Of a DNA stretch of 64,000 nucleotides, positions 43,101-52,067 are shown one piece after another. Position 1 is the first letter of the stretch. Each line of letters opens with the position of its first letter. Origin of the DNA: Muribaculaceae bacterium (GTDB lineage: Bacteria; Bacteroidota; Bacteroidia; Bacteroidales; Muribaculaceae); the NCBI GenBank assembly GCA_014867205.1, contig WGUO01000022.1, forward strand, positions 1 through 64,000. The letters are read 5' to 3'. A program made the position numbers and the translations under genes. The notes under the pieces were generated by a model that ran no database searches, was not told the origin of the DNA, and saw nothing but the letters and a program-made list of their open reading frames with translations.

Positions 43101-44192
43101 TTATTCCGGTTTGGCCGGTTTCTGGCCCTGACGTTGCGCGGATTCTGCGCGTCCTGGCTGATGCTTGAGCGGGTTGGCGGTAATCTCGCTATAAGTGTCG
43201 CGGCAGCGGCGTATGTCGATAGCCTTATAGATGGCCTCGCGCATGGATGTTGCGTCAGCGACTCCGCGCCAGGCTATATCGTAGGCCGTGCCATGGTCGG
43301 GGCTTGTGCGCACAAACGGCAGCCCGGCCGTGAAGTTGACGCCGTTCTCTCGCGCGAGTGCCTTGAACGGCGCGAGTCCCTGATCGTGGTACATGGCCAG
43401 CACGCCGTCGAAGTCGCGGAACGCTCCCGAGCCGAAGAATCCGTCGGCCGCATAGGGGCCGAACGCCAGTATGCCGTTCTCGACACACTGCTTGATAGCC
43501 GGTATGATGAATTCCTTCTCCTCGCTGCCGAGCAGGCCGCCGTCGCCGCAGTGAGGGTTGAGCGAGAGCACCGCTATCTTGGGGCGCACCACGCCGAAGT
43601 CCTGACGCAATGTGCCTGCAAATTCTGTGACCGCTGCCGAGACCTTATCCTTGGTGATTGCCGCCGGGACTCCCGACAGCGGGAGGTGCGTCGTGACAAG
43701 CGCCACGCGGATCAGATCGTCGAAGAGTATCATCTGCGCCCTGAAGCCGTCACCCGCCTTGGAGTTGAGGTATTCCGTATGGCCGGGGAAATTGAAAGTA
43801 TCGCTCTGCACGGCCTCCTTGGAGATCGGGGCTGTGACAATGACGTCAACATCGCCGGCCATCACGGCTGAGACCGCAGCCTCAAGTGCTGCTACTGCCC
43901 CAGCGCCCGAGGCTGCCGTAGGCTTCCCGGCCTCGACTGTCGTATCTGCGAGATGCAGGTCAACGACATTAACACTGCCGTCTGCAATATCAGATACGGA
44001 GCTGATGCGCCGCATGGGGGGCAACTCGAGCTCCAGTGTCTTGCGGGCATACTCCACAAGTCGCCAGTCTGCAAATAGCACCGGAGTGAAGAGACCGGTG
44101 ATTTCCTCGTCGGCGATTGACTTGAGCGCGACCTCGAGGCCGACGCCGTTAAAATCGCCCTGGGTGATTCCTACCCGTATTTGTCTGTTCAT
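43101..44192 (-). CDS. pdxA: 4-hydroxythreonine-4-phosphate dehydrogenase
   Basis: The protein has 363 residues. 'VGITQGDFNGVGLEV' is the family start. 'TAPISKEAVQSDTFNFPGHT' lies near 130, 'LSLNPHCGDGG' carries a metal-binding His near 225, and 'AMYHDQGLAPFKAL' and 'RTSPDHGTAYDIA' finish the set. It performs the NAD-dependent step of the DXP-dependent vitamin B6 route. The ATG at 44192 was chosen because the open frame above it is not conserved. A hydrophilic C-terminal tail of about 20 residues is extra. It lies 46 bases downstream of rlmN. Confidence 0.95.
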   Translation of the reverse strand: MNRQIRVGITQGDFNGVGLEVALKSIADEEITGLFTPVLFADWRLVEYARKTLELELPPMRRISSVSDIADGSVNVVDLHLADTTVEAGKPTAASGAGAVAALEAAVSAVMAGDVDVIVTAPISKEAVQSDTFNFPGHTEYLNSKAGDGFRAQMILFDDLIRVALVTTHLPLSGVPAAITKDKVSAAVTEFAGTLRQDFGVVRPKIAVLSLNPHCGDGGLLGSEEKEFIIPAIKQCVENGILAFGPYAADGFFGSGAFRDFDGVLAMYHDQGLAPFKALARENGVNFTAGLPFVRTSPDHGTAYDIAWRGVADATSMREAIYKAIDIRRCRDTYSEITANPLKHQPGRAESAQRQGQKPAKPE

Positions 44193-44238
44193 TATATTCG
44201 GTTTTATGCGCACTGCTGTGCTGTTAGGGAACTGTGAG

Positions 44239-45267
44239 TCACTTCCTGGTGGCCAGCATGCCGCATGCGGCCTCAATGTCCTCGCCGCGAGAGGCTCGGA
44301 TTGTGGCAGTGATTCCCTTTTGATTCAGATAGTTGCGGAACATCAGCATTCGCTCCTCGCTGGCCGGGTGCAGGTCGACGCCCGGTATCGCGTGGAAGCG
44401 TATCAGGTTGACCCGGCAGCCGAGGTTTCCGATCAGTTTAATCAGCATGTCGGCATGCGCTATGTCGTCGTTGACTCCGCGCCACATGATGTATTCGAGC
44501 GAAAGCCTGCGCTGATGGCTGAAGTCATATCCTGCGAGACAGCGCATGACCGACGAGATGGGGAAGGCCTTCTGCGCCGGCATCATCGACTCGCGCTGGG
44601 CGGTATCGGCCGTGTGGACGCTTATGGCCACATGCACCTGCGTGCGGTCAAGAAGTTCCTTGAGCTGAGGCAGTTTTCCGACCGTCGAGACCGTGATGCG
44701 CTTAGGGCTCCAGGCCAGTCCCCACGGGGCGGTGAGGATATCTATGACCCGAAGCACGGCCTCGAAGTTGTCAAGAGGCTCGCCCATGCCCATGAACACG
44801 ATGTTGGTCAGCGGGTTCATCGATGTCGCCTCGCGTGGAGGCACGCTGAGTATCTGGTTGATTATTGCCGAGGCCGGCAGATTGGCCTTGAAGCCCATCT
44901 TGCCCGTGGCGCAGAAGTAGCAGTTCATCTTGCAGCCGACCTGGCTTGAGACGCACAGCGTGGCGCGGTCGTGGTCGGGGATATAGACTGACTCTATGGC
45001 ACGCCCGCCCTCGGCGGCGAACAGGTACTTGACGGTCCCGTCGGCCGATCTGGATGACTTGACAGGACGCTCGCGCCCTATCTCGTATTTCTCGGAGAGC
45101 CACTTCTTGTTCTTCTTCGATATGTTGACCATCTCGTCGAAGTCCACAGCGCCCTTGGCATAGATCCATTCGGCAAGCTGACGCCCCGCGAAACGGGGCA
45201 TTCCGCCGCTGTAGGCGACATCCTGAAGTTCGGCGAGATTCATGCCGATTAGTTTTTTCTTTTCCAT
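44239..45267 (-). CDS. rlmN: 23S rRNA (A2503-C2) / tRNA A37 methyltransferase, radical SAM
   Basis: The protein has 342 residues. The radical-SAM cluster motif is 'CKMNCYFCATGKMGF' near 110. 'NIVFMGMGEPLDN' near 155 binds SAM, and the methylation Cys lies near the C-terminus in 'DIEAACGMLA'. The enzyme methylates A2503 in the peptidyl-transferase centre and A37 of some tRNAs. It precedes pdxA on the minus strand and is separated from the PpiD-like gene by a strong terminator, so it likely opens a new transcription unit. Confidence 0.96.
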   Translation of the reverse strand: MEKKKLIGMNLAELQDVAYSGGMPRFAGRQLAEWIYAKGAVDFDEMVNISKKNKKWLSEKYEIGRERPVKSSRSADGTVKYLFAAEGGRAIESVYIPDHDRATLCVSSQVGCKMNCYFCATGKMGFKANLPASAIINQILSVPPREATSMNPLTNIVFMGMGEPLDNFEAVLRVIDILTAPWGLAWSPKRITVSTVGKLPQLKELLDRTQVHVAISVHTADTAQRESMMPAQKAFPISSVMRCLAGYDFSHQRRLSLEYIMWRGVNDDIAHADMLIKLIGNLGCRVNLIRFHAIPGVDLHPASEERMLMFRNYLNQKGITATIRASRGEDIEAACGMLATRK

Positions 45268-45327
45268 TTTTTGTCTTTGGGAGAGATGAGGTGTTAGAGA
45301 GAGTTTGTGATCCTCCGGGCGGAGGGC

Positions 45328-45365
45328 AAAAACAGGGGAGCGTGCCCTTGGAGGCCGCTCCCCTG
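45328..45365 (-). terminator. intrinsic terminator of the PpiD-like gene
   Basis: On the minus strand a 10-base perfect stem (CAGGGGAGCG/CGCTCCCCTG) with a 13-base loop is followed by TTTTTG. It lies 21 bases past the stop at 45386. Confidence 0.85.
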
Positions 45366-45385
45366 GTATTGATGTCGGGCGGCCT

Positions 45386-47518
45386 TTACTCGCCGGCCTC
45401 GAATTTGTAGATGTTGTTCTTCACCTTGTCGGTGCCCTGAAGCATCTGCATCAGGTCGGGGTTGACAAACTGGAAGTACTGCTGGTCGTACATCTGCTCG
45501 TTGTAGGGGAAGTTCTCCTTGCCCTTGCTCATGACCTGATATACATAGACGCCGTTCTTGCCTTTTGAGATCTTGACCTTCTTGTCGGCCTTGGCACCGC
45601 TGATCTGTCCGACAACGCCGGGATCCTGGACTGCCGAGCTCGAGCCGAAGCGGAGCGAGGGGTAGTTCTTGACCTCGACGCCCATAGCCTGGGCCGCGCT
45701 GCGGATGCTCTGGAGCTTCTTGCTGTACTGGCCCACGAGTTTGTCGCCGGCCTTGTCGACGCGGATGTCATGTGTCACTGCGTCGCGAACCGACTTGCTG
45801 GTGACGGGGCGGTACTCGTCGTAGGCCTCGTCGATTGCCACGGCATACATCGCTGGCTGCAGTGCGCTGTTCGAATTGTAGATATGGCTTACCTCGCCCT
45901 TCTCGCCGTCAATCATGACCCAGCGGATCACCTGACGCGAGTCAGGATAGTACTGGTCCATGCCCTGGAAACGGGGAACGGCAGCCGTCGAGCTGGTCAC
46001 GGTGAAGTTCTGGACATTGTAGCCTGCCTTCGAGGCATTGGCGCTGAACTTCTCGGGGGTGTTGTTGGCACCGAGGAACTTCTCGAATGCGGCGCGAGCA
46101 TCGCTCTTGGTCTTCTGGCTGGGGGTCAGGGTGTATGTGGCCTCGTCATACTCGTAGATGGTGACGGGAGCGTTCTGCTTCACTACCTGGGCCATGACCA
46201 TTCCCTGCGGACCCTCCTGGATGGCGATGAAGCGGCCCCCGGCATTGCGTAGGCTGTCGAGAGTGCTCTTCGGCAGTGCGTTGGTTTCGCCATCGGCTGT
46301 GTAGAGGGGGAGCCACTGGTTGAGCTGTGCGGCCACGCTGTCGGGCGAGAAGCGGTTCATCACCGAGTCTGCGCTGAGGCCGCCGTTGAGGGCTGCCATC
46401 ACGCGGTTGCCGAGACGGTCGGTGGCTGTCGACACGATGTTGAGCTGGATAGAGTCAACCTCGGCGCTACGGCCTGCGATGCGGATTGCGGTGAAGCCGC
46501 TGATGTTGCTCGAGATCAGACGGACACTGTCGACTGCTCCGTTCAGGATGTAGTCCTTGGCGGGGCCGGCGGGAACGTCGGCAGCGCGCAGTGCGTGGCG
46601 GGTCACGTTGACACCCTCTTTCTTCAGCTCCTTGGAGAGCTGGCCTCCGGCCGAGAGAGACTCAACCGTCTTGGCGGCGAGCTCGCTGCTGGCCTTCTGG
46701 TCGGCTGCCGACGGAGCGATGTTGACCGCGATGAAGCTGATCTCGCGTGTCGGCTCGTTGACGGCATACAGTTCCTTGTCCTTATTGTAGCGCTCCTTAA
46801 TCTCCTGGTCAGTGACAGGATAGGTCTTCTCGTCGAGCTGGCCGAAGGGCAGGAAAGCAACATCGACGTTGCTGGTCGCGATATAGTCGTTATAGAGGGC
46901 CTTGCGGTCGAGGTCGTTGGCATGGACCGAGCCGACGAGCAGACGCTGGTATACAGACTGCTTGATCATCTTCTCGGTGGCCTTCTCGGCTGCGAGCCAA
47001 GCACGCTGGAATGGCTCGACCTGCGCGTCGGTCAGACCGTTGCGCTTGGGGTTGAAGATCACCTCATATGCCTGCTGTGGCGTCTGCACGCTGAGGCCCG
47101 ACGCGTTGAGCTGGCGCACAAGGTTCATCACCTCGGGATTGCGCGGATTCTCAAGCATGTAGAAACGGAGCAGATTGCCCGTGCTGCGTATGCCGGCCTT
47201 CTCGGCGGCCGATGTGATAAGGGCCTCCTGCACAAGTTGCTCGAGTGCCATCTCCGGAAGAATCTGGGTGTCGAAGTTGGCGAACTGCGCCGGATTGTTG
47301 CGGCGTGCCTCCTCGAGCTGGTTGTTCAGTTCCTCGCGCTTGCGCTGGTAGTCCATGTAATCGATTTTCGTACTTCCCACTTTAGCCACTGTGGTGTGGT
47401 CGCCAAAGATGTTGCGGCTGTTGGTCAGCGCGTCGCCGATGATGAAGGCGAGCAGCGCCACGCCAATCACGACAATCAGAAACACTGACTTACTTCTGAT
47501 TTTCTCTAATGTTGCCAT
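45386..47518 (-). CDS. PpiD/SurA-like periplasmic folding chaperone with peptidyl-prolyl isomerase domain
   Basis: The protein has 710 residues. A single N-terminal membrane segment (about 12-30, 'VFLIVVIGVALLAFIIGDAL') anchors it with its body in the periplasm. A SurA_N-like domain covers about 40-230. Parvulin-type and C-terminal regions follow, including 'IYEYDEATYTLTPSQKTKSD' and a late 'GVEVKNYPSL' region. Such proteins help outer-membrane and secreted proteins fold. It has its own consensus promoter and a strong terminator, so it is monocistronic. Confidence 0.87.
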   Translation of the reverse strand: MATLEKIRSKSVFLIVVIGVALLAFIIGDALTNSRNIFGDHTTVAKVGSTKIDYMDYQRKREELNNQLEEARRNNPAQFANFDTQILPEMALEQLVQEALITSAAEKAGIRSTGNLLRFYMLENPRNPEVMNLVRQLNASGLSVQTPQQAYEVIFNPKRNGLTDAQVEPFQRAWLAAEKATEKMIKQSVYQRLLVGSVHANDLDRKALYNDYIATSNVDVAFLPFGQLDEKTYPVTDQEIKERYNKDKELYAVNEPTREISFIAVNIAPSAADQKASSELAAKTVESLSAGGQLSKELKKEGVNVTRHALRAADVPAGPAKDYILNGAVDSVRLISSNISGFTAIRIAGRSAEVDSIQLNIVSTATDRLGNRVMAALNGGLSADSVMNRFSPDSVAAQLNQWLPLYTADGETNALPKSTLDSLRNAGGRFIAIQEGPQGMVMAQVVKQNAPVTIYEYDEATYTLTPSQKTKSDARAAFEKFLGANNTPEKFSANASKAGYNVQNFTVTSSTAAVPRFQGMDQYYPDSRQVIRWVMIDGEKGEVSHIYNSNSALQPAMYAVAIDEAYDEYRPVTSKSVRDAVTHDIRVDKAGDKLVGQYSKKLQSIRSAAQAMGVEVKNYPSLRFGSSSAVQDPGVVGQISGAKADKKVKISKGKNGVYVYQVMSKGKENFPYNEQMYDQQYFQFVNPDLMQMLQGTDKVKNNIYKFEAGE

Positions 47519-47596
47519 TCCTTATATTGGTCTTTTTTAATTATCTTCTCAATCGTTCATGAGCCGGTTTATCTGTAGTTTTGCCCATTAAACGTG

Positions 47597-47628
47597 CAAA
47601 GATAACACTTTTGACAAAAAAAGCCAAA
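47597..47628 (-). promoter_or_regulatory. promoter of the PpiD-like gene
   Basis: Minus strand TTTG (47625-47628), a 20-base spacer and TATCTTTG (47597-47604). It is a full consensus match and lies 79 bases upstream of the ATG at 47518. Confidence 0.65.
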
Positions 47629-47681
47629 ATTATTCGCGTTTTTCCAATAATTTAAGAGATTATTATGTAACGGGGCATGTT

Positions 47682-49034
47682 TCAGGCCTTGATGCCGAAG
47701 CGTGCGCGTATCCGGTCGACCATATCGAGTTTCTCCCATGTGAAGAGCTCGACACGCCGCACGATGGCCTCTTTCTCGTAGCGGTTGCGGAACTTTTTCT
47801 CGACCCATTTGGGCTCCCGGCCCACATGGCCGTAGGCTGCTGTCTCGAGGTAGATGGGCTCGCGCAGCTTGAGGCGCTTCTCGATGGCGCGGGGGCGCAT
47901 GTCAAACATCTCGGCGATTGTCTGGGCTATCTCGGCGTCGCTGTGACCTGTGCGTCCGGTGCCGTAGGTGTCGACGAAGATGCTTACCGGCTCGGCCCGG
48001 CCAATGGCATAGGCCACCTGCACGAGCATCTCGCCCGCCACTCCTGCCGCCACCATGTTCTTGGCGATGTGGCGGCATGCGTATGCGGCGGAACGGTCGA
48101 CCTTCGAGGGGTCCTTGCCCGAGAAGGCGCCCCCGCCATGCGCGCCGCGACCGCCATAGGTGTCCACGATTATCTTGCGGCCCGTGAGACCCGTGTCGCC
48201 GTGGGGACCGCCGATCACGAACTTGCCCGTCGGATTCACGTGAATCTTGATGTCGTCGCCGAAGAGTGCCTGTGTCTCCGCCGGGAGTTTGGCTATGACG
48301 CGCGGCAGCAGAACCTCCTTGACATCCTTCTCGATTGTGGCGAGCATCTCCTTGTCGGCCTGCAGCTGTGCCTCGTCGGAGTCGTCGAGCGCGGGGATGA
48401 ACTCGTCGTGCTGGGTCGACACCACTATGGTGTGTACACGCACCGGGCGGTGGTCAGGGCCATATTCCACCGTCACCTGGCTCTTTGCGTCGGGGCGGAG
48501 GTACGATACGAGTTTCCCCTTGCGGTAGTAGGTCATGTCGCGGCCCTCGCGGCGTATGTCGGCAAGCTCGCGCAGTATGAGGTGGGAGAGGCTTAGCGTC
48601 AGGGGCATGTATTCTTTGGTCTCGTCGACAGCATACCCGAACATCATGCCCTGATCGCCGGCTCCCTGGAGTTCTTCCTCGGTCTTGCCCTGTTCCTCGG
48701 TGCGACGCACGCCACGGCTGATGTCGCCGCTCTGCTCGTGTATGGCCGTGAGGATGCCGCAGGCGTCTCCGTCGAAACGGTAGGCTCCCCGGTTGTAGCC
48801 GATATGGTTCACCAACTCACGGGTAGATGACGGCACGTCGACATATGCCTCCGAGGTGACCTCGCCGGCTATCACCACCTGTCCTGTGGTGACGAGTGTC
48901 TCGACTGCCACATGGCTCTCGGGGTCGCGTGCTAAAAACTCGTCGAGCAGATTGTCGCTGATCTGGTCAGCGACCTTATCGGGGTGTCCCTCGGAAACCG
49001 ACTCCGAGGTGAACAGATAATTCTTAGTATCCAT
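47682..49034 (-). CDS. metK: S-adenosylmethionine synthase
   Basis: The protein has 450 residues, longer than the roughly 385-residue E. coli enzyme and slightly longer than the usual Bacteroidetes form. 'FTSESVSEGHPDKVADQISD' at 8-27 binds ATP and methionine. 'GAGDQGMMFGYA' near 125, 'IGGPHGDTGLTGRKIIVDTY' near 272 and 'GGGAFSGKDPSKVDRSAAY' near 300 are all present. It makes SAM from methionine and ATP. A 230-base leader with a SAM-riboswitch-like structure and an intrinsic terminator precedes it, so transcription should drop when SAM is plentiful. Confidence 0.97.
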   Translation of the reverse strand: MDTKNYLFTSESVSEGHPDKVADQISDNLLDEFLARDPESHVAVETLVTTGQVVIAGEVTSEAYVDVPSSTRELVNHIGYNRGAYRFDGDACGILTAIHEQSGDISRGVRRTEEQGKTEEELQGAGDQGMMFGYAVDETKEYMPLTLSLSHLILRELADIRREGRDMTYYRKGKLVSYLRPDAKSQVTVEYGPDHRPVRVHTIVVSTQHDEFIPALDDSDEAQLQADKEMLATIEKDVKEVLLPRVIAKLPAETQALFGDDIKIHVNPTGKFVIGGPHGDTGLTGRKIIVDTYGGRGAHGGGAFSGKDPSKVDRSAAYACRHIAKNMVAAGVAGEMLVQVAYAIGRAEPVSIFVDTYGTGRTGHSDAEIAQTIAEMFDMRPRAIEKRLKLREPIYLETAAYGHVGREPKWVEKKFRNRYEKEAIVRRVELFTWEKLDMVDRIRARFGIKA

Positions 49035-49101
49035 ATATTGTTATGATTTGTTTGTTGATCACACATCCGATTGATCCGGCCTGTCGGGCAGGCACAGGTG
49101 C

Positions 49102-49131
49102 AAAAAAAATGACAACCGCTTCTTGCGATTG
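49102..49131 (-). terminator. attenuator hairpin of the metK leader
   Basis: On the minus strand CAATCGC-AAGAA-GCGGTTG is followed, after TCA, by eight T residues. It lies 16 bases beyond the aptamer-like fold and 68 bases before the metK ATG, where an expression platform would be. Confidence 0.65.
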
Positions 49132-49147
49132 CCGTTCTGGAGAAATT

Positions 49148-49246
49148 GCACCCAAGCTGTCGTTGACCCGGCCGAGGCCAGGTCAATGGAGCAGTTTTAG
49201 CATTTTTTCCAGTGGTTGCAAGCAGCCAAATTTATCCACCTTGTGC
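49148..49246 (-). promoter_or_regulatory. SAM riboswitch (S-box type) upstream of metK
   Basis: The 99-base minus-strand segment is closed by GCACAAG pairing with CTTGGGTGC. It contains AGGTGG near its 5' side, then TGCTTGCAACC, then ATGCTAAAACTGC, the core residues of SAM-I aptamers. A strong closing hairpin TTGACC-TGGCC/GGCCG-GGTCAA follows. A consensus promoter lies upstream and a terminator downstream, both correctly spaced. Recognition is by pattern only. Confidence 0.68.
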
Positions 49247-49278
49247 CGTCGGGGCCCGAAAGCCCGGCTCTCACACCG

Positions 49279-49310
49279 CAAAATTACAAAATTCCGGTCA
49301 ATCCGCCAAA
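49279..49310 (-). promoter_or_regulatory. promoter of the metK leader
   Basis: Minus strand TTTG (49307-49310), a 20-base spacer and TAATTTTG (49279-49286). It places the transcript start about 25 bases before the riboswitch-like fold. Confidence 0.65.
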
Positions 49311-49355
49311 TGATTTTTCACATACTTACCCGCACGCGGCTACGTTACTCATAAT

Positions 49356-50564
49356 ATGGACCATATCATCATATTGATCAAGCAGTACCTGTATACGCAT
49401 ATCCAGGGGGCGCATCAGGCGGGAATCATCTCCTTCCTGCTGATAGCCGGCATATTCATCACCGCCGTCGCCGCCTATTATATATGCAAGTGGCTGCTCT
49501 ATCTTGTCGGCATAGCAATCGACAAAAGCCCCACGAAGTGGGACGACGATCTGATTGACCACCGGCTGATGCGGGCAGCCTCGCAACTTGCGCCGGCCCT
49601 GACCATCGACTGGCTTCTGCCGGCCTTCTTCCGGGCCAATGAGGCCGACTATGTGCACTGGATCAAGTTGCTGACGTCGTTCTACATCCTTTGGGCTGTG
49701 GTGCGCATAGTGGTGATATTCATCGAGAATCTTTACAAGGCCATGTCGAAGCGCAAGCGCACGCGGCCCTACGCGGTCAAGGGAATCTTCCAGATGCTCA
49801 AGCTTATTATCATAGGCTTAGGCGTAATAATCGGCATCAGTATGCTGATCGGCAAGGAACCGATAGCGATACTCACCGCGCTGGGGGCCTCCGCCGCTAT
49901 ACTGATGCTGGTGTTCAAGGACACGATACTCGGCCTGGTGGCCTCCGTACAGCTTACGGCCAACAAGATGCTCCACAAGGGAGACTGGATTGTGGCAGAC
50001 AAGTATGGAGCCAACGGCGAGGTGGAGGATGTCTCGCTCACTACCGTCAAGATCCGCAACTGGGACAATTCGGTATCGACCATACCGCCATACATGCTGG
50101 TGTCTGATTCATTCCGCAACTATCAGCCCATGCGCAAGTCGGGAGGGCGCCGGGTGGAGCGCTCCTTATATATAGATGTCAACAGCGTCAGGTTCTGTAC
50201 CGAGGCCGAGTTGCTTGAGCTTGAGCGCCGAGGCTGGCTTGATGACCTGCCGATCGACCGGGCCGCCCGTCAGGTCAACCTAACCCTAATGCGTCGGTAT
50301 CTTGAGAATTACATATCGCATCATCACGAGGTGAACGCCGCGATGCTCCATATGGTGCGCCAGATGCAGCCGACCCCCTCGGGGCTTCCGCTGCAGCTCT
50401 ATTTCTTCACCCACCGCACGGGCTGGAAGGATTTCGAGCATGTCCAGGCAGACATTTTCGACCATGTATATGCCGTGATCCGAGAGTTCGGGCTGCGCGT
50501 GTTCCAGGCTCCGGCAGGAACAGACATCACCGAGGCCGCAACAATTTCCACTGACAGACGTTAA
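49356..50564 (+). CDS. MscS-family mechanosensitive ion channel
   Basis: The protein has 402 residues. Several N-terminal membrane segments are followed by the pore helix region 'GASAAILMLVFKDTILGLVA' near 180. The beta domain follows with 'GDWIVADKYGANGEVEDVSL' near 210 and 'VSTIPPYMLVSDSF' near 245. The C-terminal domain is typical of YbdG/YnaI-like channels. It releases solutes on osmotic down-shock. The gene is 25 bases upstream of the cobalamin adenosyltransferase gene, so the two are probably co-transcribed. Confidence 0.92.
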   Translation: MDHIIILIKQYLYTHIQGAHQAGIISFLLIAGIFITAVAAYYICKWLLYLVGIAIDKSPTKWDDDLIDHRLMRAASQLAPALTIDWLLPAFFRANEADYVHWIKLLTSFYILWAVVRIVVIFIENLYKAMSKRKRTRPYAVKGIFQMLKLIIIGLGVIIGISMLIGKEPIAILTALGASAAILMLVFKDTILGLVASVQLTANKMLHKGDWIVADKYGANGEVEDVSLTTVKIRNWDNSVSTIPPYMLVSDSFRNYQPMRKSGGRRVERSLYIDVNSVRFCTEAELLELERRGWLDDLPIDRAARQVNLTLMRRYLENYISHHHEVNAAMLHMVRQMQPTPSGLPLQLYFFTHRTGWKDFEHVQADIFDHVYAVIREFGLRVFQAPAGTDITEAATISTDRR

Positions 50565-50588
50565 CAAAATAAAAATCACAGACTCACC

Positions 50589-51143
50589 ATGAAAAGTCAA
50601 TTATACACACGCACCGGCGACATGGGCTCGACATCGCTTGTCGGCGGAGAGCGCGTCAAGAAGAACAGCGTCCGTCTCGAGGCATACGGAACTATCGATG
50701 AACTCTCCTCCTGCCTCGGCACGATAGCCTCAGACCCCGACTGCACCGCAGAGGTCAAAGGTCAGCTGATGGATATCCAGAATGAGTTATTCAATGTCGG
50801 TGGATACCTGGCCACAGCCGTCAAGGCCGGAGAGGAGCCGCGATGCGTCTCGCTCGACGCCACCCGCATCCAGACTCTCGAGGGGTGGATTGACGCCCTC
50901 GACGAGCAGACTCCCAAGATCAGGGCATTCGTATTGCCCGGCGGAGCACCTCTCTCCGCACGCACGCATGTGGCCCGCACGGTATGCCGCCGCGCCGAGC
51001 GGCGTATCCTCGACTTGGCCGAGACCGACTATGTTGACCCCGCCGTAATCAGATACATAAACCGGCTTTCAGACTACCTCTTCATCGCTGCCCGCTACCT
51101 CAACTTCATGAAGGGCGTGGAAGAAGTGACCTGGAAAAAATAA
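50589..51143 (+). CDS. pduO: PduO-type cob(I)alamin adenosyltransferase
   Basis: The protein has 184 residues. 'YTRTGDMGSTSLVGGERVKK' at 6-25 is the ATP-binding start of the PduO/MMAB family. 'RLEAYGTIDELSS' near 30 and 'RTHVARTVCRRAERRI' near 125 are the other conserved blocks. 'YINRLSDYLFIAARYLN' closes the protein. It makes adenosylcobalamin from cob(I)alamin and ATP, which Bacteroidota need for methylmalonyl-CoA mutase and similar enzymes. Confidence 0.95.
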   Translation: MKSQLYTRTGDMGSTSLVGGERVKKNSVRLEAYGTIDELSSCLGTIASDPDCTAEVKGQLMDIQNELFNVGGYLATAVKAGEEPRCVSLDATRIQTLEGWIDALDEQTPKIRAFVLPGGAPLSARTHVARTVCRRAERRILDLAETDYVDPAVIRYINRLSDYLFIAARYLNFMKGVEEVTWKK

Positions 51144-51271
51144 AACGGCATACTCCTACGTTGTAACGAAACAACAAGCCGCAGGGTTACCGTGCTGTAC
51201 CGGAACGTAAACCGCCTGCGACATGGCGTACACGTACTTAATGTTGAAACGAAAATTAAAATAGACACGAT

Positions 51272-51493
51272 ATGTATTGGACATTAGAGCTCGCGTCGAA
51301 ACTTGAGGACGCACCGTGGCCTGCCACGAAAGAGGAACTGATAGACTTTGCAATGCGCTCGGGCGCACCGCTTGAGGTAATAGAGAACCTGCAGGAGATC
51401 GAAGACGAAGGCGAGATCTACGAGTCAATCGAGGACATCTGGCCCGACTACCCCAGCAAAGACGACTTCTTCTTCAACGAAGACGAATATTAA
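51272..51493 (+). CDS. small acidic DUF2795 protein
   Basis: The protein has 73 residues and is very acidic. 'WPATKEELIDFAMRSGAP' and 'VIENLQEIEDEGEIYESIED' match the short DUF2795-type proteins that are nearly universal in Bacteroidales. Its function is unknown. It follows the adenosyltransferase gene by 128 bases. An intrinsic terminator stands 30 bases downstream. Confidence 0.8.
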   Translation: MYWTLELASKLEDAPWPATKEELIDFAMRSGAPLEVIENLQEIEDEGEIYESIEDIWPDYPSKDDFFFNEDEY

Positions 51494-51523
51494 ACCGCAG
51501 TATCAGTGTATATAACTTATATT

Positions 51524-51566
51524 AAAGCGATTGACAATCACAAAATAAACTTGTCAATCGCTTTTT
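51524..51566 (+). terminator. intrinsic terminator after the DUF2795 gene
   Basis: AAAGCGATTGACAA and TTGTCAATCGCTTT form a perfect 14-base stem with a 13-base loop, followed by T residues. Confidence 0.85.
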
Positions 51567-51872
51567 ATTGCCTTGAATGACACAATATATAACACTATTA
51601 TTACTTTGATAAACGTGGCATACAACAGAACTTAAACAAGGATTTGCACACGGTCTGAATATTTATTACAGGAAGCCCGCGACAATAAATTTAAGTTTTG
51701 TAATACGCACACACGTGTGCACTATAACAAAATTCTTATTTAAACTCTATTTTAAGAACCTTTTTGGAGCCGACTCGACAATAAAGGGCATATCTTGCCG
51801 ACAGTGGTAAATTTCACCCTTCCCAGCTGTCAATGCAGGTCCGGGAAATGATTTTTTATTTATTGCTCTATG

Positions 51873-51901
51873 TTGAACTCTCAAAAATTTTATTAATTTT
51901 G
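51873..51901 (+). promoter_or_regulatory. probable promoter of the C10 peptidase gene
   Basis: TTG (51873-51875), an 18-base spacer and TAATTTTG (51894-51901), giving a leader of about 160 bases. The rest of the 51494-52067 gap holds the terminator at 51524 and A+T-rich DNA. A minus-strand open frame at 51747-52025 was not accepted as a gene. Confidence 0.5.
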
Positions 51902-52067
51902 CGGCCGAAAATCGACAGGAATATAAACAAAGGAAAAATAATGTATTATAATACATGTCCGCTCCGGCGACACAACTCTCTCTCTCTGAACTGCGTTTAG
52001 CGACATAAATCTTATCTTTATTCATAAAAAACTAATACTTTTTTAAAGGTTAACTCTATCTACAGTT

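Noticed and set aside
46595..47488. Long plus-strand open frame opposite the PpiD-like gene
   Set aside because: It mirrors the codon positions of the GC-rich minus-strand gene, has no start signal and resembles no protein family.
47826..48596. Long plus-strand open frame opposite metK
   Set aside because: metK is unmistakable on the minus strand; this frame is a compositional shadow of it.
51747..52025. Minus-strand open frame of 92 residues before the C10 peptidase
   Set aside because: It covers the consensus promoter and leader of the peptidase gene, has no homology that I recognise and is low in coding character.
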